In this document: positions 1 to 11,165 of the stretch, piece by piece
Layout: each line of letters begins with the position of its first letter
Numbering within the stretch: position 1 is the stretch's first letter
Assembly: GCA_016584305.1 (NCBI GenBank)
Contig: JACEEZ010026192.1
Coordinates: 1-64,000, forward strand
Direction: 5' to 3'
Origin: Chionoecetes opilio
Lineage: Eukaryota > Arthropoda > Malacostraca > Decapoda > Majidae
Length of the DNA stretch: 64,000 nucleotides
The notes under the pieces: model-generated
What the model saw: only the letters and a program-made list of their open reading frames with translations
The model's database searches: none
What the model was told of the DNA's origin: nothing
Made by a program: the position numbers and the translations under genes

Positions 1-179
1 TGGCATGTGTTTCCGCTGATCCAGAGCCGTGATGACGTCATCGAACAGGACTGCTGTGTGCTACGCTTGGCTGGGATTTCCGCCCTTCAGTCAGCCTGCA
101 ATCCTGTCTCACGTCCGGAGCGCTGAGTCATTCGCGCTCGACCTGCTTCTCCACCTTTCGCTGTCACGAGGTCAATTCC

Positions 180-621
180 AGCCATGGATGATTCCCCTCT
201 GTCTTCTCTCTGATCCGTAGGAACTCCTTGTCTCGTCCTTCACGTCTGCCCGTTGGAGAGAGGAGGAGTGTGCGAGGTCGAAGATTTCTTGGAGGTCTCC
301 TTTGAAAATCTCCTCATCCATACGATTTCGGCCTGTCTTTGTTCTTGTTCTTGTTGAGTCATTGTACGCCTTTACCAGCTTTGACAGCTTGTGTGCCGGC
401 GTGTATTATGTAGTTGTCGGAATCCCGGCGTGCGACCAGAAGGGGAGAACCTCCTCCACCACCGCCTTCCTGCTCCCGCTCGCCGTCTTCCCCATCTCCC
501 GGTGGTGGTGGTAGTAGCGGAGGAGGACCTGCTCCTTCGATGGTAGCCGGGCTCCAGTGATTTCATCATCGATTGGAGCCTTGTCGATCAGCCAAAGATT
601 ACTAGCGGCTCTTGTTGCCAT
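180..621 (-). pseudogene. conserved hypothetical protein fragment, frameshifted
   Basis: The start ATG at 621 (reverse) opens a 71-codon frame with MATRAASNLWLIDKAPI and LPSKEQVLLRYYHHHREM, then EEVLPFWSHAGIPT. That frame ends near 406. A one- or two-base shift near 400 restores an open frame with HKLSKLVKAYND, then EEIFKGDLQEIFDLAHSSS, then ERRQRGIIHGWN and a stop near 180. The order (short helical N-terminus with an LPS..EVL..Y..H pattern, a K-rich linker, an FDLAH motif and a Q/E-rich, R-G end) resembles, from memory, a protein family seen repeatedly in invertebrate genomes next to transposons. I cannot name a biochemical function. The coding potential is inferred from two frames that join into one family-like pattern. 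The frameshift may be an assembly error, and CCACCA tracts lie nearby. It could also be the first exon of a spliced gene. Confidence 0.5.
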
Positions 622-910
622 GTTGATAACCTGAGGGAGAAAAAAAGTGGAAGTTTAGAAAAATCCTGAAATTCGAGTGACGTCACCTAAATGTTCACTT
701 TGTCGGGACCTAAATATTACTCAATTCACCCAAAATTTCAACGCAATACTGTTTGACTATGAGAGAACCGGAATAACACACGAGCGTGCAACATTTCAAA
801 ACTTTTGCATTTTGGGACACCCTAGTGTATAATCTACTCAGTTTCAGCATTGTTTTATGCTTTGTAGCTGCGAGTATATACGGTTTCAAATTTCACTACT
901 GGTTAGCTTA

Positions 911-1797
911 GCTACACTTGCCTGCATTGAAGGTCACTAGCCACTCACCACTCCACTCCTCCACCCTGTAGAGTGGTGGCGTGAGGCTCCTGTGCTGGCC
1001 TTACTCCTTGGCTGCAAACACTGGCTGGGTGTTAGCTGGAGGGTGAAGCAGGAAGCACCCTTCAAGGAAGCACTTGCCTGCTTGTGTGCTGACGGCCACC
1101 AATGTACAGGTGCTGAGGTGAAGTCCAGGTCGGCGCCCACGCCAGGACTCCTCCCGGCTTCCCTTGTATTAGGGAACGCTTGGTTCATCCCGGGGCCTCC
1201 ACCGGGGTCCTGCAGGACCAGCTGACGCCTCCCACCACAGGGGTGCTGGCAGAAGTAGTGCTGCAATGGAGGGCGTGAGCACCTACACTTGTGATGACTG
1301 TGGCAAAGTGTGCTCCAGCAAGGCGGCTTTACTGCAAACATCATCACCCATACACGCAAGACAGGGCTGAGGTTGTGACCACTGGGCAAAGTGTTCACTG
1401 TAAGGTTGCTCTTAGGGCCACATGCTCACCCACATGGTGCAGCGAAACTTTGAGTGTTCAGGAGTGTAGGAAAACATTTGCCCACAAGAGCAGTCTTTAA
1501 ACAAAAACATTCTCAGCCCCATGGTGAGAGAAACTTTGAGTGTCAGAGGTAGGAAAAAATTTACCCTCAAGAAGCAGTCTTAAACACACACAGCTCACCA
1601 TACTGGTGAGAGAAATTTGAGTGTCAGGAGTGTAGGAAAACACATTACCCAGAAGAGCAGTCTTAACAAACACATTGCTCACCCACAATGGTGAGAGAAA
1701 CTTTGAGTGTCAGGAGTGTAGAAAAACATTATCCACAAGGAGCCATCTTAACGAATACATGCCACCCACACTGGTGAGAGAAACTTGGAGTGTCAGG
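911..1797 (+). pseudogene. C2H2 zinc-finger gene copy A, 5' half (leader and first fingers)
   Basis: This stretch is collinear with the intact gene region at about 12827-13770: the same GC-rich leader, the same ATG context (ATGGAGGGCGTGAGC at about 1266) and the same first finger (YTCDDCGKVCSSK). Indels break the frame straight after that finger. Later finger remnants are legible only in shifted frames, for example GERNFECQECRK and the ACCCACACTGGTGAGAGAAA linker DNA. The copy stops mid-finger at 1797, where a 3.85-kb inverted-repeat element begins, and resumes at 5653. This is a clear paralogue of the functional copy. Whether any frameshift is a base-calling error cannot be decided here, but the transposon insertion alone disrupts the gene. 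Confidence 0.85.
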
Positions 1798-4700
1798 GCA
1801 ATACTCTTAAGATTAGGATTCGTCATAGGATTCGTCTAACCCTGCGTACAAGGTGCGAGGAAAGTCTATAGACGCGTCCTAAGGCGGCGGATTAGGACGA
1901 AGCGCTGAGCGCTACATTTAGCAAAAGAGTCCAATTTGATTCATGAAATATCATACTAAAGGAGTCATCAGGAAAGTTATAAAAAATACAAAAAACACAA
2001 GATTAATATTTCTATGAAAATTGCTGAAGACTAAACGAATGAATTAATATATAAGAAAATTGTAACAGATAGCAACGTTCCGTTCAAAAGACACAAAACA
2101 TGACATTTGTCTTCGCTAGATCGAACGAGAAAAAATAATATTTTTTCAGGACAAGACTTCATTTTGGCCAGCTCTTTCAAGAAAGGAAAAATGTCCTATG
2201 TCCTGCGAGGGAATTTTCCATCCGAGAGATCGGCGAAGAGCAGGAGAGCCGACGGGCCCATCGCCCAACCCGTGATCATGTTTTTGGTATGGAAGGCGGC
2301 GCGGCGATCATGAATTGCCGCGCCGCCTTCCATGCGAGAGTACGTAAAAGGAGGGGGTTTAATGGCGAGGACTTCGCGGTCGTTTTCAAAGACCCGACTA
2401 TTTTTCCTGGCCAAAATGGGTTCTTTTTCTAATGGAGAAAAGGGTTATAAGGGACGAGAGTTCGCGGCGTTTTCGGGGAGACACCGACAATTTTTTTTGG
2501 CCAAAATAGGGTTTGGGAAATACTTTGGAGCTCCCCCCTTCCCGGGCTTTGACTGAAATGAACTCCCGCCGTTTTTGTTGCTTATTTTTTCACATCTGAA
2601 AAAGGTTCCGCGTGCCCACCTTGGTAACCCCACGGCCGCTATGAAATATGAGGTGCTAAAAAAAATTCAAGTCCAATTAGGTTAGGTTAGGTTGGGAAAT
2701 ACTTTGTGGTTAAGGTTAGGTTGGTATACTTTGTTTTAAGGTTAGGTTGGGGTGGGTATCTTGTGGGTTAAGGTTGGGTTAGGTTAGGATACTTGGGGTT
2801 TAAGGTTAGGTTAGGTTGGTATACTTTGGGGTTTGGGGGTTAGGTTGGGTTAGATTTTTAATAGTGCTTTGATGTTTTTTTGGGGACCAAAAATCCTTTA
2901 ATTTGGGGCTTCCCCCCACCAAAAAACCCCGTATTCCCGCCAGTTCCCCCAGGTTGTGGCTATGGGGGAAGAAAAAAAAGATAGGGGGAAGGATTTCCAA
3001 AGTTTTACCGGCCTTGTTCTAACGAGAGTTTTTTTTTGCGCAAACCCAAAAAAAAGATTAAAAAATGTATATTTTGGGGTTAAAGGTTGGGGTTGGTTTT
3101 CATTAAACCTATATGGTTGGTTAGGTTTCTTAAAACCTATATGGTTAGGTTGGGGTTCATTAAAAACCCTTACAGTTAGGTAGGTTTTAAAACCCTTAAG
3201 GTTAGGTTAATTTTAAATTTTTTTTTCATTTTTTTTTTTTTTTTTTTTTTTTTTTGCGCAAAATAAAACTACCCCATTAGAGCAACCCTATTGTGGGCCA
3301 AAAAAAAATAGTGGGGTTTCTCTGAAAAACCCCGCGAAATTCGCCCTTTATTGGGAGATTTTTTATTTTGCGCAAGCCCAGTTAAAACAAACAAAAATTA
3401 TCACGAATTTTAGGGTACCATTTCCTTTAAAAAAAACCCTATCTCCATAAAAAAAGCCTAAAACTTGGCCGGAAAGTTTTGGTCAGGGTTTATGGGTTTT
3501 AAAAACCTATAATGTAGGTTAGTTTACTTTGGGTTAAGTTTAGGGGTAAATCTTAAGAAAAAAAGGCTCCACCCTCTATCTTCTTATAGCCAAAAAGTTT
3601 GGGGACAGGTGGGAAACGGGTTTTTTTGGGTGGGGGAGCCACACAAAAGGGAAATATGCCCCCCCAAAAAATCCCAAACGGGGATTTTCCCCATTCATGA
3701 ACTTTATGGGGGAAAATTCCCCGTTTAAATCTATGTACTGGGTTTTCCTATTTGGGTTTTTTGTGGGGAGTCAATTTTTCCCCTATGGTGTGCCCCTTTT
3801 GGGGGGGACACACATATAAGGGAAAAATTTTTCCCAAAAAGCCCATGAACTAGGAAAAATTCCCTAGTTTAAGGATTTTTTTTGGGGGGGGGGGCCATAT
3901 TTCCATGGGTGCTCCCCCCCCCAAAAACCAGGTTTCCCCAGCCCCCAATTTGTTGGCCCATAAGAAGAAGATGGGAAATTGAGCCTCTTTTCTAAAGTGA
4001 AAAACTCACAGCCAAACTAGACCCCTTTCGAGCCCTTGTGCTGTGCCAAACCCTAACTAACGTAACGAACCTAACCAAACCTAACCAACCTCCCTCCCAA
4101 ACCCAAACCTAAAGGCCGGTACACGGGCCCTTTTTTCCCGGATTTTTTGGTATTTTGTCCCAAAAAGATGCCCGTAGTGTGGCAAAAAATCCGTTCGTCA
4201 CACGGCTTTTTCGGCTAGACATTTCTATGGCTCTAACGGGACCGCAACCAAAACTAAAAATAAACTTATGACCCTAAATTTTTAATACGGCCTGTAGAAA
4301 AAGTAAGGATCGGCACCCATTAAAATAAAAACAGAGTCTTAAAGAAGAAAGTTAGATACGTAGACCCAACTTTTGTGTAAAGCAGCGGGAGACCTTTTTT
4401 TTAAATTTTCCGGTTAGTTTGGGTTTCATTAAACCAAAAAGGTTTTTTAGGTTTCTTTAAAAACCTATAAGACCCGACTAATTCTCCCGGACAATTTTAA
4501 GTGTTTTTTCTGGGGGATCAGTGTTTTAAGGAAACGGTACCAAAAAATTTCGGTGTGATTTTTTTTTTTTTTAACTTTGGGCTTGCGCAAAAAAAAACAT
4601 CTCATTAAAAAATGCACCTATTAAAGCCAGGAAAAAAATAGTCGGTGTCTAAAAACCCGCGAAGACGTCCAAATTCCCAAATTGCTTTGGGTGGGTTTAG

Positions 4701-5647
4701 ATTTATTTTATTTTAAAGGGTTTGGTTTGGGTTATGAAAAAGCTAGGGTAGTTTGGATTAGGTTTGTTGGTTTTTAGGTAAAAAAAAAAATTTGATGGTG
4801 CCGTTTGCCGGGTGGTTGCCCCGCCAACACACCCCAACTCCTGGGGAAATATTTCCGTTTGGTTTGGTCTCCCGACCCTGACTTTTTAACCTGTTCATAG
4901 TTGATTTTTCTTTCGAGTTTTTTTAAACCCATTTCCATGGCGCAATTGAAAATAATGTGATACATATCTACCTAAAATTCTAGTTCTTTAACCAAAAAAC
5001 GTTTTAGTTAGGTTTAGGGGGGGGTTTGGTTTTTAAACAGATAATCGAAAAAAATAAGAAAATTACAAGACTACGGCAGTGGAAGAGAAATAGAGTTTAT
5101 GATTTTGTTCCATGGCTTAATTTAAATCACGATTTATTCTTTTTAAATTTTTTTTATAGTGAGCCTACCTAAATCGCTTTTTTTTCTCAACATGATACCA
5201 TTTTCAAAAAAGTTTGGGGGGGATGCACTTCAATCTGTATCACGTACGGATATCAAGGGGGAGGAAAATGACTCCCTCAGAGTAATAAAAACACCTCGTG
5301 ATTTGTCATGCCTGATCGCCGTTTTTTTTTAGTTTTGCTTGATATTACATCTCCCAAGTCTGTCCATATATAATCCTTTCGGCCCAAGCGTATCGTTGTT
5401 TAGTTATGTATCAACAAGTTGTCCAGTAATCTTCCTGTCACAAAAAGTTTCAAGTGGGCGGAGACCCCCAGTTTACGTCCTTAGGAGGTTTTTACCCGCC
5501 GCCCTGCTCGCTAGGACCCCTACACCCGCCCTAGCCAAACTCGAAATAGGACGAGCTAGCATTTAGGGTGCGCCGAGATGATTTAGGAGCCGGCCGCCAA
5601 TTTTAAAGACCAGGCGGTCGCAATCCCCAAATCTTTATAATATGGGC
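1798..5647. mobile_element. long inverted-repeat element, copy I (in zinc-finger pseudogene)
   Basis: Left end reads GC-AATACTCTTAAGATTAGG and right end CCCCAAATCTTTATAATATGGGC, degraded forms of the family terminus GCCCATACTTATAAAG followed by TTTAGGATTCGTC. It is flanked by TCAGG on the left and CCTGG (5648-5652) on the right. Zinc-finger coding DNA stops on one side and continues on the other, which fixes both ends. Inside, in order: the left arm (about 1798-2330), TTCGCGGTCGTTTTC modules, a short CCTAA/TTAGG block (2680-2860), TTGCGCAA modules, a palindromic block (about 3590-3980), and the right-end arm with CTCGCTAGGAC. No transposase ORF is visible, so it is probably non-autonomous. 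Homopolymers are inflated compared with copies II, IV and V. Termini and CWG-type flanks suggest PIF/Harbinger-like mobilisation, which is inference only. Confidence 0.8.
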
Positions 5648-5652
5648 CCTGG

Positions 5653-6640
5653 AGTGTAGGGAAAAAAATTGCCCTCAGAGTATCTTAACAAAACACATGC
5701 TCACCCACACTGGTGTGAAAACTTTTTGTTAGAGGTTTGGGAAAACATTTACTACCAAGCGTAATCTTAACAGCCACATGCCACCCACAGGGGAAAAGGA
5801 AGTAAAGTGGATATTTTGGCAATGTTTCCTACCAAGGGGCGTTTGCCAGGCATATCCCGACACACCTGTAGGAGGGGTGGGTGTGTGTGTTGCATGTATT
5901 TTCATATCCAGTTTTCCCCTCACACTCTGCACTCATTTCTTGTCTCTGTGCACCCCTGGGAGACATGGGGGTTGCGACGCAGAAAAAACATGACGGGCCC
6001 TTTAAATAGGCAGTGCTGGGTGTAACTTCCCGTGTGTGTTTCTCGCCCCAGGGAAAACCCTTTCCTTGTGCTCTTGGGAGTGTGTGGTGTCCTGTTAGGG
6101 AGCAGTGTTGCCAGATGAGACATTGTGAAATCTGCAAAATATTCAGGGAGGCAGTCCTGGAACTCGTTCTGTAGGATCAGTTAGGAGGAAGTAAGGGAAT
6201 GTTTTAGGGAGTATTTTTTGAGCTGTCTGAGCTGGGTATAGGACAGGCCTGCCAGTGAAGGAGTTGGGGTGGGGGGGGTGTCCCCGGGAACCCCTTCACC
6301 CTGGAACACTGTTATCATTTTGTGGCAGCACATCCCCCAGCATTTTTTTTTTGTTTGTGTTGGGGGGGAAAGGAGGGTTTTTGTTAAGGGTGTGTTGGAG
6401 AGCCCTGTCTTCAATAAAGAAAGTCCTTTTACCTCAAGGTGTGGCTAACCCCCCGGGGGTTCCCAAAATGGTCGTATCGACCCCCAGAGGTCAAAGGGAC
6501 CCTCCAAAGGGGGCGATAATCGCCAGGGGGGGAGGGGTGGCTAGGGGAGGAAAGTTTCCAGAGGAACACTGCCCAACCGTTATGCAGTGGTACCCAAACC
6601 GCCCGCGTCACCTGACTGGAACGCTTTAACTTTAGCCGGG
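5653..6640 (+). pseudogene. C2H2 zinc-finger gene copy A, 3' half and 3' UTR
   Basis: Immediately after the transposon the zinc-finger sequence resumes (AGTGTAGGGAAAAAAATTGC) and runs through a last-finger remnant at about 5790-5870. It then follows the 3' untranslated region of the intact gene almost base for base up to about 6640 (compare 14200-15100). A polyadenylation-type AATAAA at 6413-6418 matches the one at 14872-14877 in the intact copy. The coding part is frameshifted several times. It shows that the duplicated unit included the whole transcription unit, not only the coding repeats. Confidence 0.8.
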
Positions 6641-7120
6641 ATTTTTGTGACGTTCACTGCCCTGGTTCAGTCCCCGTCCGGACCCGGGGCAGGGGGGGAC
6701 TGATGTCGCGAAAAAACATCGAGACGGCCCCGCCCATTTGTCGTTCCTATTTGGGTGGGGGATCGAGGGGCGGTACTGACTGAACTGTGGGGGGGCGACA
6801 GGGCCATCTTTTCAATATCCCTTTTGTCGTCCGCCTTTTAAACCCCCTGAAAACTTTAAAAACTCCACGCCCGTGATACTTAGTCTTATGGTCGACCCTC
6901 TGGGTTTCAGCTTAGAGCAGCCAAAAAGCTCCTGGTCGCCTTCCCCCCGCTGTGTGCGATGGCAGTTCTTTCCCCCCAAGGGCCCAAACCCGGTCCGCTC
7001 GCTGGGCCGCCCGGCCCAGTCCGTTTCCCCGCCCGCTAAAATGCCGCAAAAAAAAAGGGCCGTCCGGGACTAGCCCAGTCCAGACCGGGCCAGAGCGGCC
7101 CGAAAAAAGCGCTATTGGCT
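6641..7120. other. no gene seen; segment specific to duplication copy A
   Basis: Between the zinc-finger 3' flank and the next duplicated block, copy A has about 480 bp that copy B lacks (B passes directly from CTTTGACTTGGCTCGG to the fold-back site). The sequence is GC-rich with C and G runs. I see no convincing coding signal and cannot assign it. Confidence 0.4.
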
Positions 7121-8160
7121 CGGGTAGTCTGTGACGTCACGTGGGGTCTGTCCCCCCCCTCGACCCCCCAAAAACACACACACACACAACCCCCACACAC
7201 GGGGAATAGTTTTTTGACAAAATATACCAATTCGATCCTGGGTAAACGTGGTGGGGAAAATTGAATGTAGAGAAGATTAAAGTAAAAAAAAGAACTTTTA
7301 AACGCGGTCTTTTGCCTGAAAAAATATCCCACCGTAGCCTTACTGAAACCCCCCTGCTCCCGGGGAAAAGTTGCTTGGGCAAATATACGTTTTTCCCAAG
7401 ATAGAAATTGGGATCGTATGAAACAAAATCTTCACCCAGGGAGCAGTTTTCAGTGCGTATTGGGAGGTGTAGTACTTGGGCCCAAAGGGGAGTGGTGAGA
7501 TCGCTACAGAACGGGCCACCAGCTACCCTGGCCCGAATACACGCACAAAAAACGCACTGAAAAACTGCTCCCTGGTTGGGAAAAGTGTTTTATAATATAT
7601 TTCATTATACCAATTCTTTTTTGGGTAATCGTAGGTGGTGTGGGGGGGCACCGTACTATTTTGGAAAAATATTTATAAAAAATCCATTTTTTTCCGAGAG
7701 AGGCACATGTGCCCAAAAAAAAACTTTAAATATGGCCCACCCATGGGACCCTCATGAATACTTACTCAGATAATAAGGGTATTTTGGTTTTTTTTAAATT
7801 TTTGACTGTGATCCCCCCAGTTGGGGGGACCCCCCCCCCCTACCTCTTAGTCATGAAGCAACCCTGTTGCTCGCATGTAGTTCACGAGGGGGGCGTGATC
7901 CGTGGTGGCATGGTGGCGCGAATTTGAATTAATTTTCGCGTTTTAGCCTTGTACGGGGATGCCCCCGTTTGGTGGCCCACCCCCCCATATAGTGTCAAAA
8001 AAAGGTACGTGTGTTTTAGGCAAAAGGGCCCTCCCGTGAAATGTTTTATGTTCACTTTTACTATCTACATACAATGTTTCCACCATGTTTTAGCAAGGGG
8101 GAACCCCCTTGGCCAATGTTCCTGGGGACGTCGTCTGCCGCGAGCGCAGTGGCGGTGTAG
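7121..8160. repeat. duplicated block A with inverted repeat (paralogue of 17651-18340)
   Basis: The block starts TAGTCTGTGACGTCACGTGG and follows 17651-18340 with many homopolymer errors. It includes the CTCCCTGGGTGAAGAGTTGTTTGAC-type arms and a degraded version of the palindrome centred near 18040 (here near 7510), plus the CATGTTTTAGCAAGG tract. It contains the fold-back empty site at 7126-7130. No gene is seen. Confidence 0.7.
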
Positions 8161-8164
8161 GTAC

Positions 8165-8900
8165 TGAACAAAGTAGCTGGGGGAGATGGGCAAAGTATGG
8201 GCTGTATGTAGAAAGGAATAATTGGGGAGTGGAAGAGAAAGGGAAAGAAAAGGCTGAAGGGAATGAGTGAGAAATCAACACTGGAATGGTAAGGAGAAAG
8301 GACCCGCCCGGTTGACAGTTCTATGATGGGGCTATGGGGGGATTTTCTTCGAGCCAGGACAAAAATTCGCGGAGGGAAATAGTCGTATTACAGAGAAGAA
8401 AGGGGGCAGCAAGGGGTGTGTGTGGTACAGGTGTGGATGAAAAGTGGGGCATTGTGGGAATGTGAACGGTTGAGATGCTAGAACAAAGTGTTGGGGTAGT
8501 GGGAGGAGAGGTCGGAGGGAAAAAATGGCGAGGAGAGAGACGGAGAGTGGAATGGGTACCCGCGGGGTTTTGGCTGAGGGGGGGGGGACAGTCGTGGATT
8601 GAGGTGTAAAAAAAATTCTTTGGGGACAGTAGGAGAGGCGGGGGGCCCCCAGTGGGGGACCCCGTAGAAAGTATTTCTTTCTCCCGTGCCGCCTCCCCCC
8701 GCCAAGCGTCTAATCTCCCAAAAAAAGAGCTCCGCCGGAAGGGCCTCGGCGCCGCCCTTCGTGCCACCTCCTGGGCCACCCCACAGATCCTCCCCCCACC
8801 CAGGGGGAAAAACCCCAAAGTCCCGCCTCTTGGACTCGGGCCCCCACCCGCCTGAGGATCGGTCCCCCAAAAAAACTCACACACACCCGCACCCCTCACC
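8165..8900 (+). pseudogene. LINE ORF2 C-terminal remnant, copy A
   Basis: Paralogue of 18345-18900. The sequence encodes, in broken frames, the post-RT C-terminal region of a non-LTR retrotransposon, with a remnant of the EKSTLEW..RK segment and the nucleotide signature of the GDETVEH..LECERYE zinc-knuckle-like segment. Homopolymer changes have destroyed the frame. Antisense ORFs of 130 and 222 codons over this stretch are Pro/Gly-rich shadows. Confidence 0.55.
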
Positions 8901-9219
8901 TCAACCCCCACCCGCCGCCCCCCTGCAGGAACGTCCCGGAGTCCCTTGACCACTTCCTGTGCATGTCCTCGCTTCCCCTTCCCCCCCAACTTCTACGTTT
9001 TCACCTCTCGCCCTGAAGGTCACCACTTTGACCTGACCCCCCTGCGGCCCCCGTGCCCTCCACCCCAAAACGCCCCCCGTCATCCGCCTCACCCAAGGTA
9101 GTAATATATTCCTTGGCCTCACCTGGCCCTTCCTGAGGAAGACAATCAACTCTCGAGACGTGATGACTTTTTACGGCGTACACCAGGGCGATACGTCCAT
9201 TTGACATCAATGCCCTCAA
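8901..9219. other. no clear gene; short block shared with the fold-back spacer
   Basis: C-rich DNA. The part 9105-9205 (CCTCACCTGGCCCTTCCTGAGG... CACCAGGGCGATA) resembles 17055-17150 inside the fold-back element spacer. An AACAACAACAAC tract lies at about 9215-9235. No supported gene. Confidence 0.4.
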
Positions 9220-9239
9220 CAACAACAACAACACGAGGC

Positions 9240-9570
9240 CTTAACAAGACTGCACAAATCCTCCAAGGTCAGCACGATATAAGGGCATTTGTTTCTTGGA
9301 TTGCCGTTTCTGAGCGGGCAATCGTACCGGGGTGCAGTCGGTTCGGACACAAGTCGTTTCGTACACCAGTAGATTCGTACACCAAATACTTGTTTCGTAG
9401 TCTACAGGAAACCATGGTCGTTTCGTACACTCAGCTCAGAGTTGAACTTGATTACTAAGAGTTACGAAACGACACCTGGTATGTACGAAAAAACTCAAAA
9501 TCATTGTACGAAACAACTGACAAAACCTGGGTACGAAACAACTTGTGTACGAAACTCCCTGTGATTTGTT
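9240..9570. repeat. TTTCGTAC/GTACGAAA motif cluster, copy 1
   Basis: About nine copies of a roughly 10-bp motif occur within 205 bp. The left half (9355-9425) has TTTCGTAC on the plus strand (CGTTTCGTACACC, CGTTTCGTACACT). The right half (9460-9555) has it inverted (TTACGAAACGAC, TTGTACGAAACAAC, GGGTACGAAACAAC, GTGTACGAAAC). The block is therefore an imperfect inverted array centred near 9455. A near-identical copy lies at 26226-26575 and a partial one at 24755-24850. Clustered motifs that switch strand resemble subterminal transposase-binding repeats of DNA transposons, but no transposase is linked. Confidence 0.7.
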
Positions 9571-9639
9571 AGTGTGTGCAGGCTTGTTTTTTGGTATTTG
9601 TGACGTTTATTGCCTTTTCGGGTAAATATCCAGTATGAC

Positions 9640-9960
9640 CGCGCAGTCCTCGTCCATTATAACCTACCGTACATACAGTATAGTCGCCAGCTGCACTAAT
9701 GTCGCCAGCCGCCAAATATTACGAATTATTGCATCACTACTGAGGTTATAATGGACGAGGATTTCGCGGTAGTTTCAGTTTTCGGTAAATTTCCAGATGA
9801 ACACCGAACTTCTTTTGGTGGACGAAACGACTTTTTTCTGGTGAGTTTTGATGCGTTTTGAATGAAGCTGCTAACCGTTTCTGTCGCCAATCACTTTTTT
9901 TATTTGTTTTATGTGATTTGCAACAAAAATGACGGTACGGTACATTCAGGCAATATTTTG
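9640..9960. repeat. dispersed repeat (GTCGCCAGCTGCACTAATGTCG block), copy 1
   Basis: This block, from CCTCGTCCATTATAACC to ACGGTACGGTACATTCAGG, recurs at 12504-12790 and 26640-26965, with a fragment at 23725-23790. In the other two copies it runs on toward the zinc-finger leader, so it belongs to the upstream flank of the duplicated zinc-finger unit. No coding signal. Confidence 0.65.
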
Positions 9961-10116
9961 GTAAAACTTTGGAAGAAGTCCTTCACCCCTATCTTTTTTT
10001 TCTTCCCCCTATAGCCAACAAGCCTGGGGAACTGGCGGGAATACGGGGTTTTTAGGTGGGGGAAGCAAATATAAGTGATTTATGGCTCCCCAAAAAATCA
10101 TCAAAGTCGCTATATG
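9961..10116. repeat. pre-satellite module (GGAAGAAGTCCTTCACCCC)
   Basis: AAACTTTGGAAGAAGTCC through TCATCAAAGTCGCTATATG. The same module immediately precedes satellite arrays at 24925-25085, 46700-46862 and 53940-54108, and occurs reversed at about 2860-3010. Non-coding. Confidence 0.7.
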
Positions 10117-10410
10117 TAAAAATCAAACCTAACCTAACCTTAACCACAAAGTATACCTAACCTAACCTTAACCACAAAGTATACCTATGCGAACCTAACC
10201 TAACCTTAACCACAAAGTATACCTAACCTAACCTAACTTTAACCACAAAGTATACCTAACCTAACCTTAACCACAAAGTATACCTAACCTAACCTTAACC
10301 ACAAAGTATACCTAACCTAACCTTAACCACAAAGTATACCTAACCGAACCTAACCTAACCTAACCTTAACCACAAAGTATACCTAACCTAACCTAACCTT
10401 AATCACAAAC
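10117..10410. repeat. telomere-like satellite array 1 (CCTAA-rich, 28-38 bp unit)
   Basis: About nine tandem units of ACCACAAAGTATA followed by two to four CCTAA pentamers and CCTTA. Unit length changes in 5-bp steps because the number of pentamers varies. CCTAA is the complement of the arthropod telomere repeat TTAGG, but here it is interstitial and interrupted by a constant 13-bp segment. Confidence 0.9.
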
Positions 10411-10439
10411 GGCCGCTTTTTTAAACTTGGACTAGGGAG

Positions 10440-11010
10440 AGTCTAACGTGGAGCTTCCATGTTAGACTAGTGGTACCAATGCCACGAACGCATTCTTTAG
10501 ACACCATCTTGGAGAGCTAACATAGTCTTATGTTGATCCACGACTGCGCTTGGGTTGGCAGCCCTGAACCAGGGAGATCATATATTGGGGGACGGAGAGC
10601 GGAAGTCATTTGTCTCCGCGCCCTGCTACCGAGAACAACAAAACACACCATACCATATATGAACCTATATTCTTCATTTATTCACTTTTTTACCCACATT
10701 TTCCTTGATCTTCATAGCTCTTCCCATTATTGGGAGTAAAGATTGTCATGGTCATGTTATAGTTATTATTTAGTTGCACAACTAATGATGCCTTAATCAC
10801 TAGTTGATAGTTGAAATTCATATCAGGGCAAACCTATATATTAAATATATATATCGGTCGACTTCTTGAATCAAAACATATAGTTCATCATACAAGTTTG
10901 GTCGCTATAATGATCCGGTGGTGGTGGTGGTATCAAATGTCTGACGTACTAGTACACACGCACGTATACACACAAGCAAGGATATTATAAAGTTATACTA
11001 TCCTTGCACA
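10440..11010. other. no gene seen; short hairpin and GGT microsatellite
   Basis: An imperfect hairpin AGTCTAAC...GTTAGACT lies at about 10439-10468. A GGTGGTGGTGGT run sits at about 10918-10931. A 69-codon ORF (10530-10739) has no recognisable features. Confidence 0.4.
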
Positions 11011-11014
11011 CAAG

Positions 11015-11165
11015 TGTCACGTGTGTCACAGTGAGGTGTTAGCCCCCCCGTGTGTCTTGTCTGACCTAAAGAGCGAACGCGCAGTTCTCGTCCACTACAA
11101 CAGAGTACCGCCAGGGCCACGGATACGGCATACGTACGGCGAGGGCCAGCAGTGGTCTATAGATA
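11015..11165. repeat. 150-bp dispersed repeat, copy 1
   Basis: GTGTGTCACAGTGAGGTGTTAG through CCAGCAGTGGTCTATAG is matched by 24450-24615 (TGACCTAAAGCATGCGAACG, GTCCACTATAACGGCG, GGCCACGGTACGGCG). Two diverged copies are present in this window. Function unknown. Confidence 0.55.

Noticed and set aside
8321..8989. 222-codon minus ORF
   Set aside because: Lies antisense to the LINE remnant in a homopolymer-damaged zone; Pro/Ser/His-rich and absent from the better-preserved copy B.
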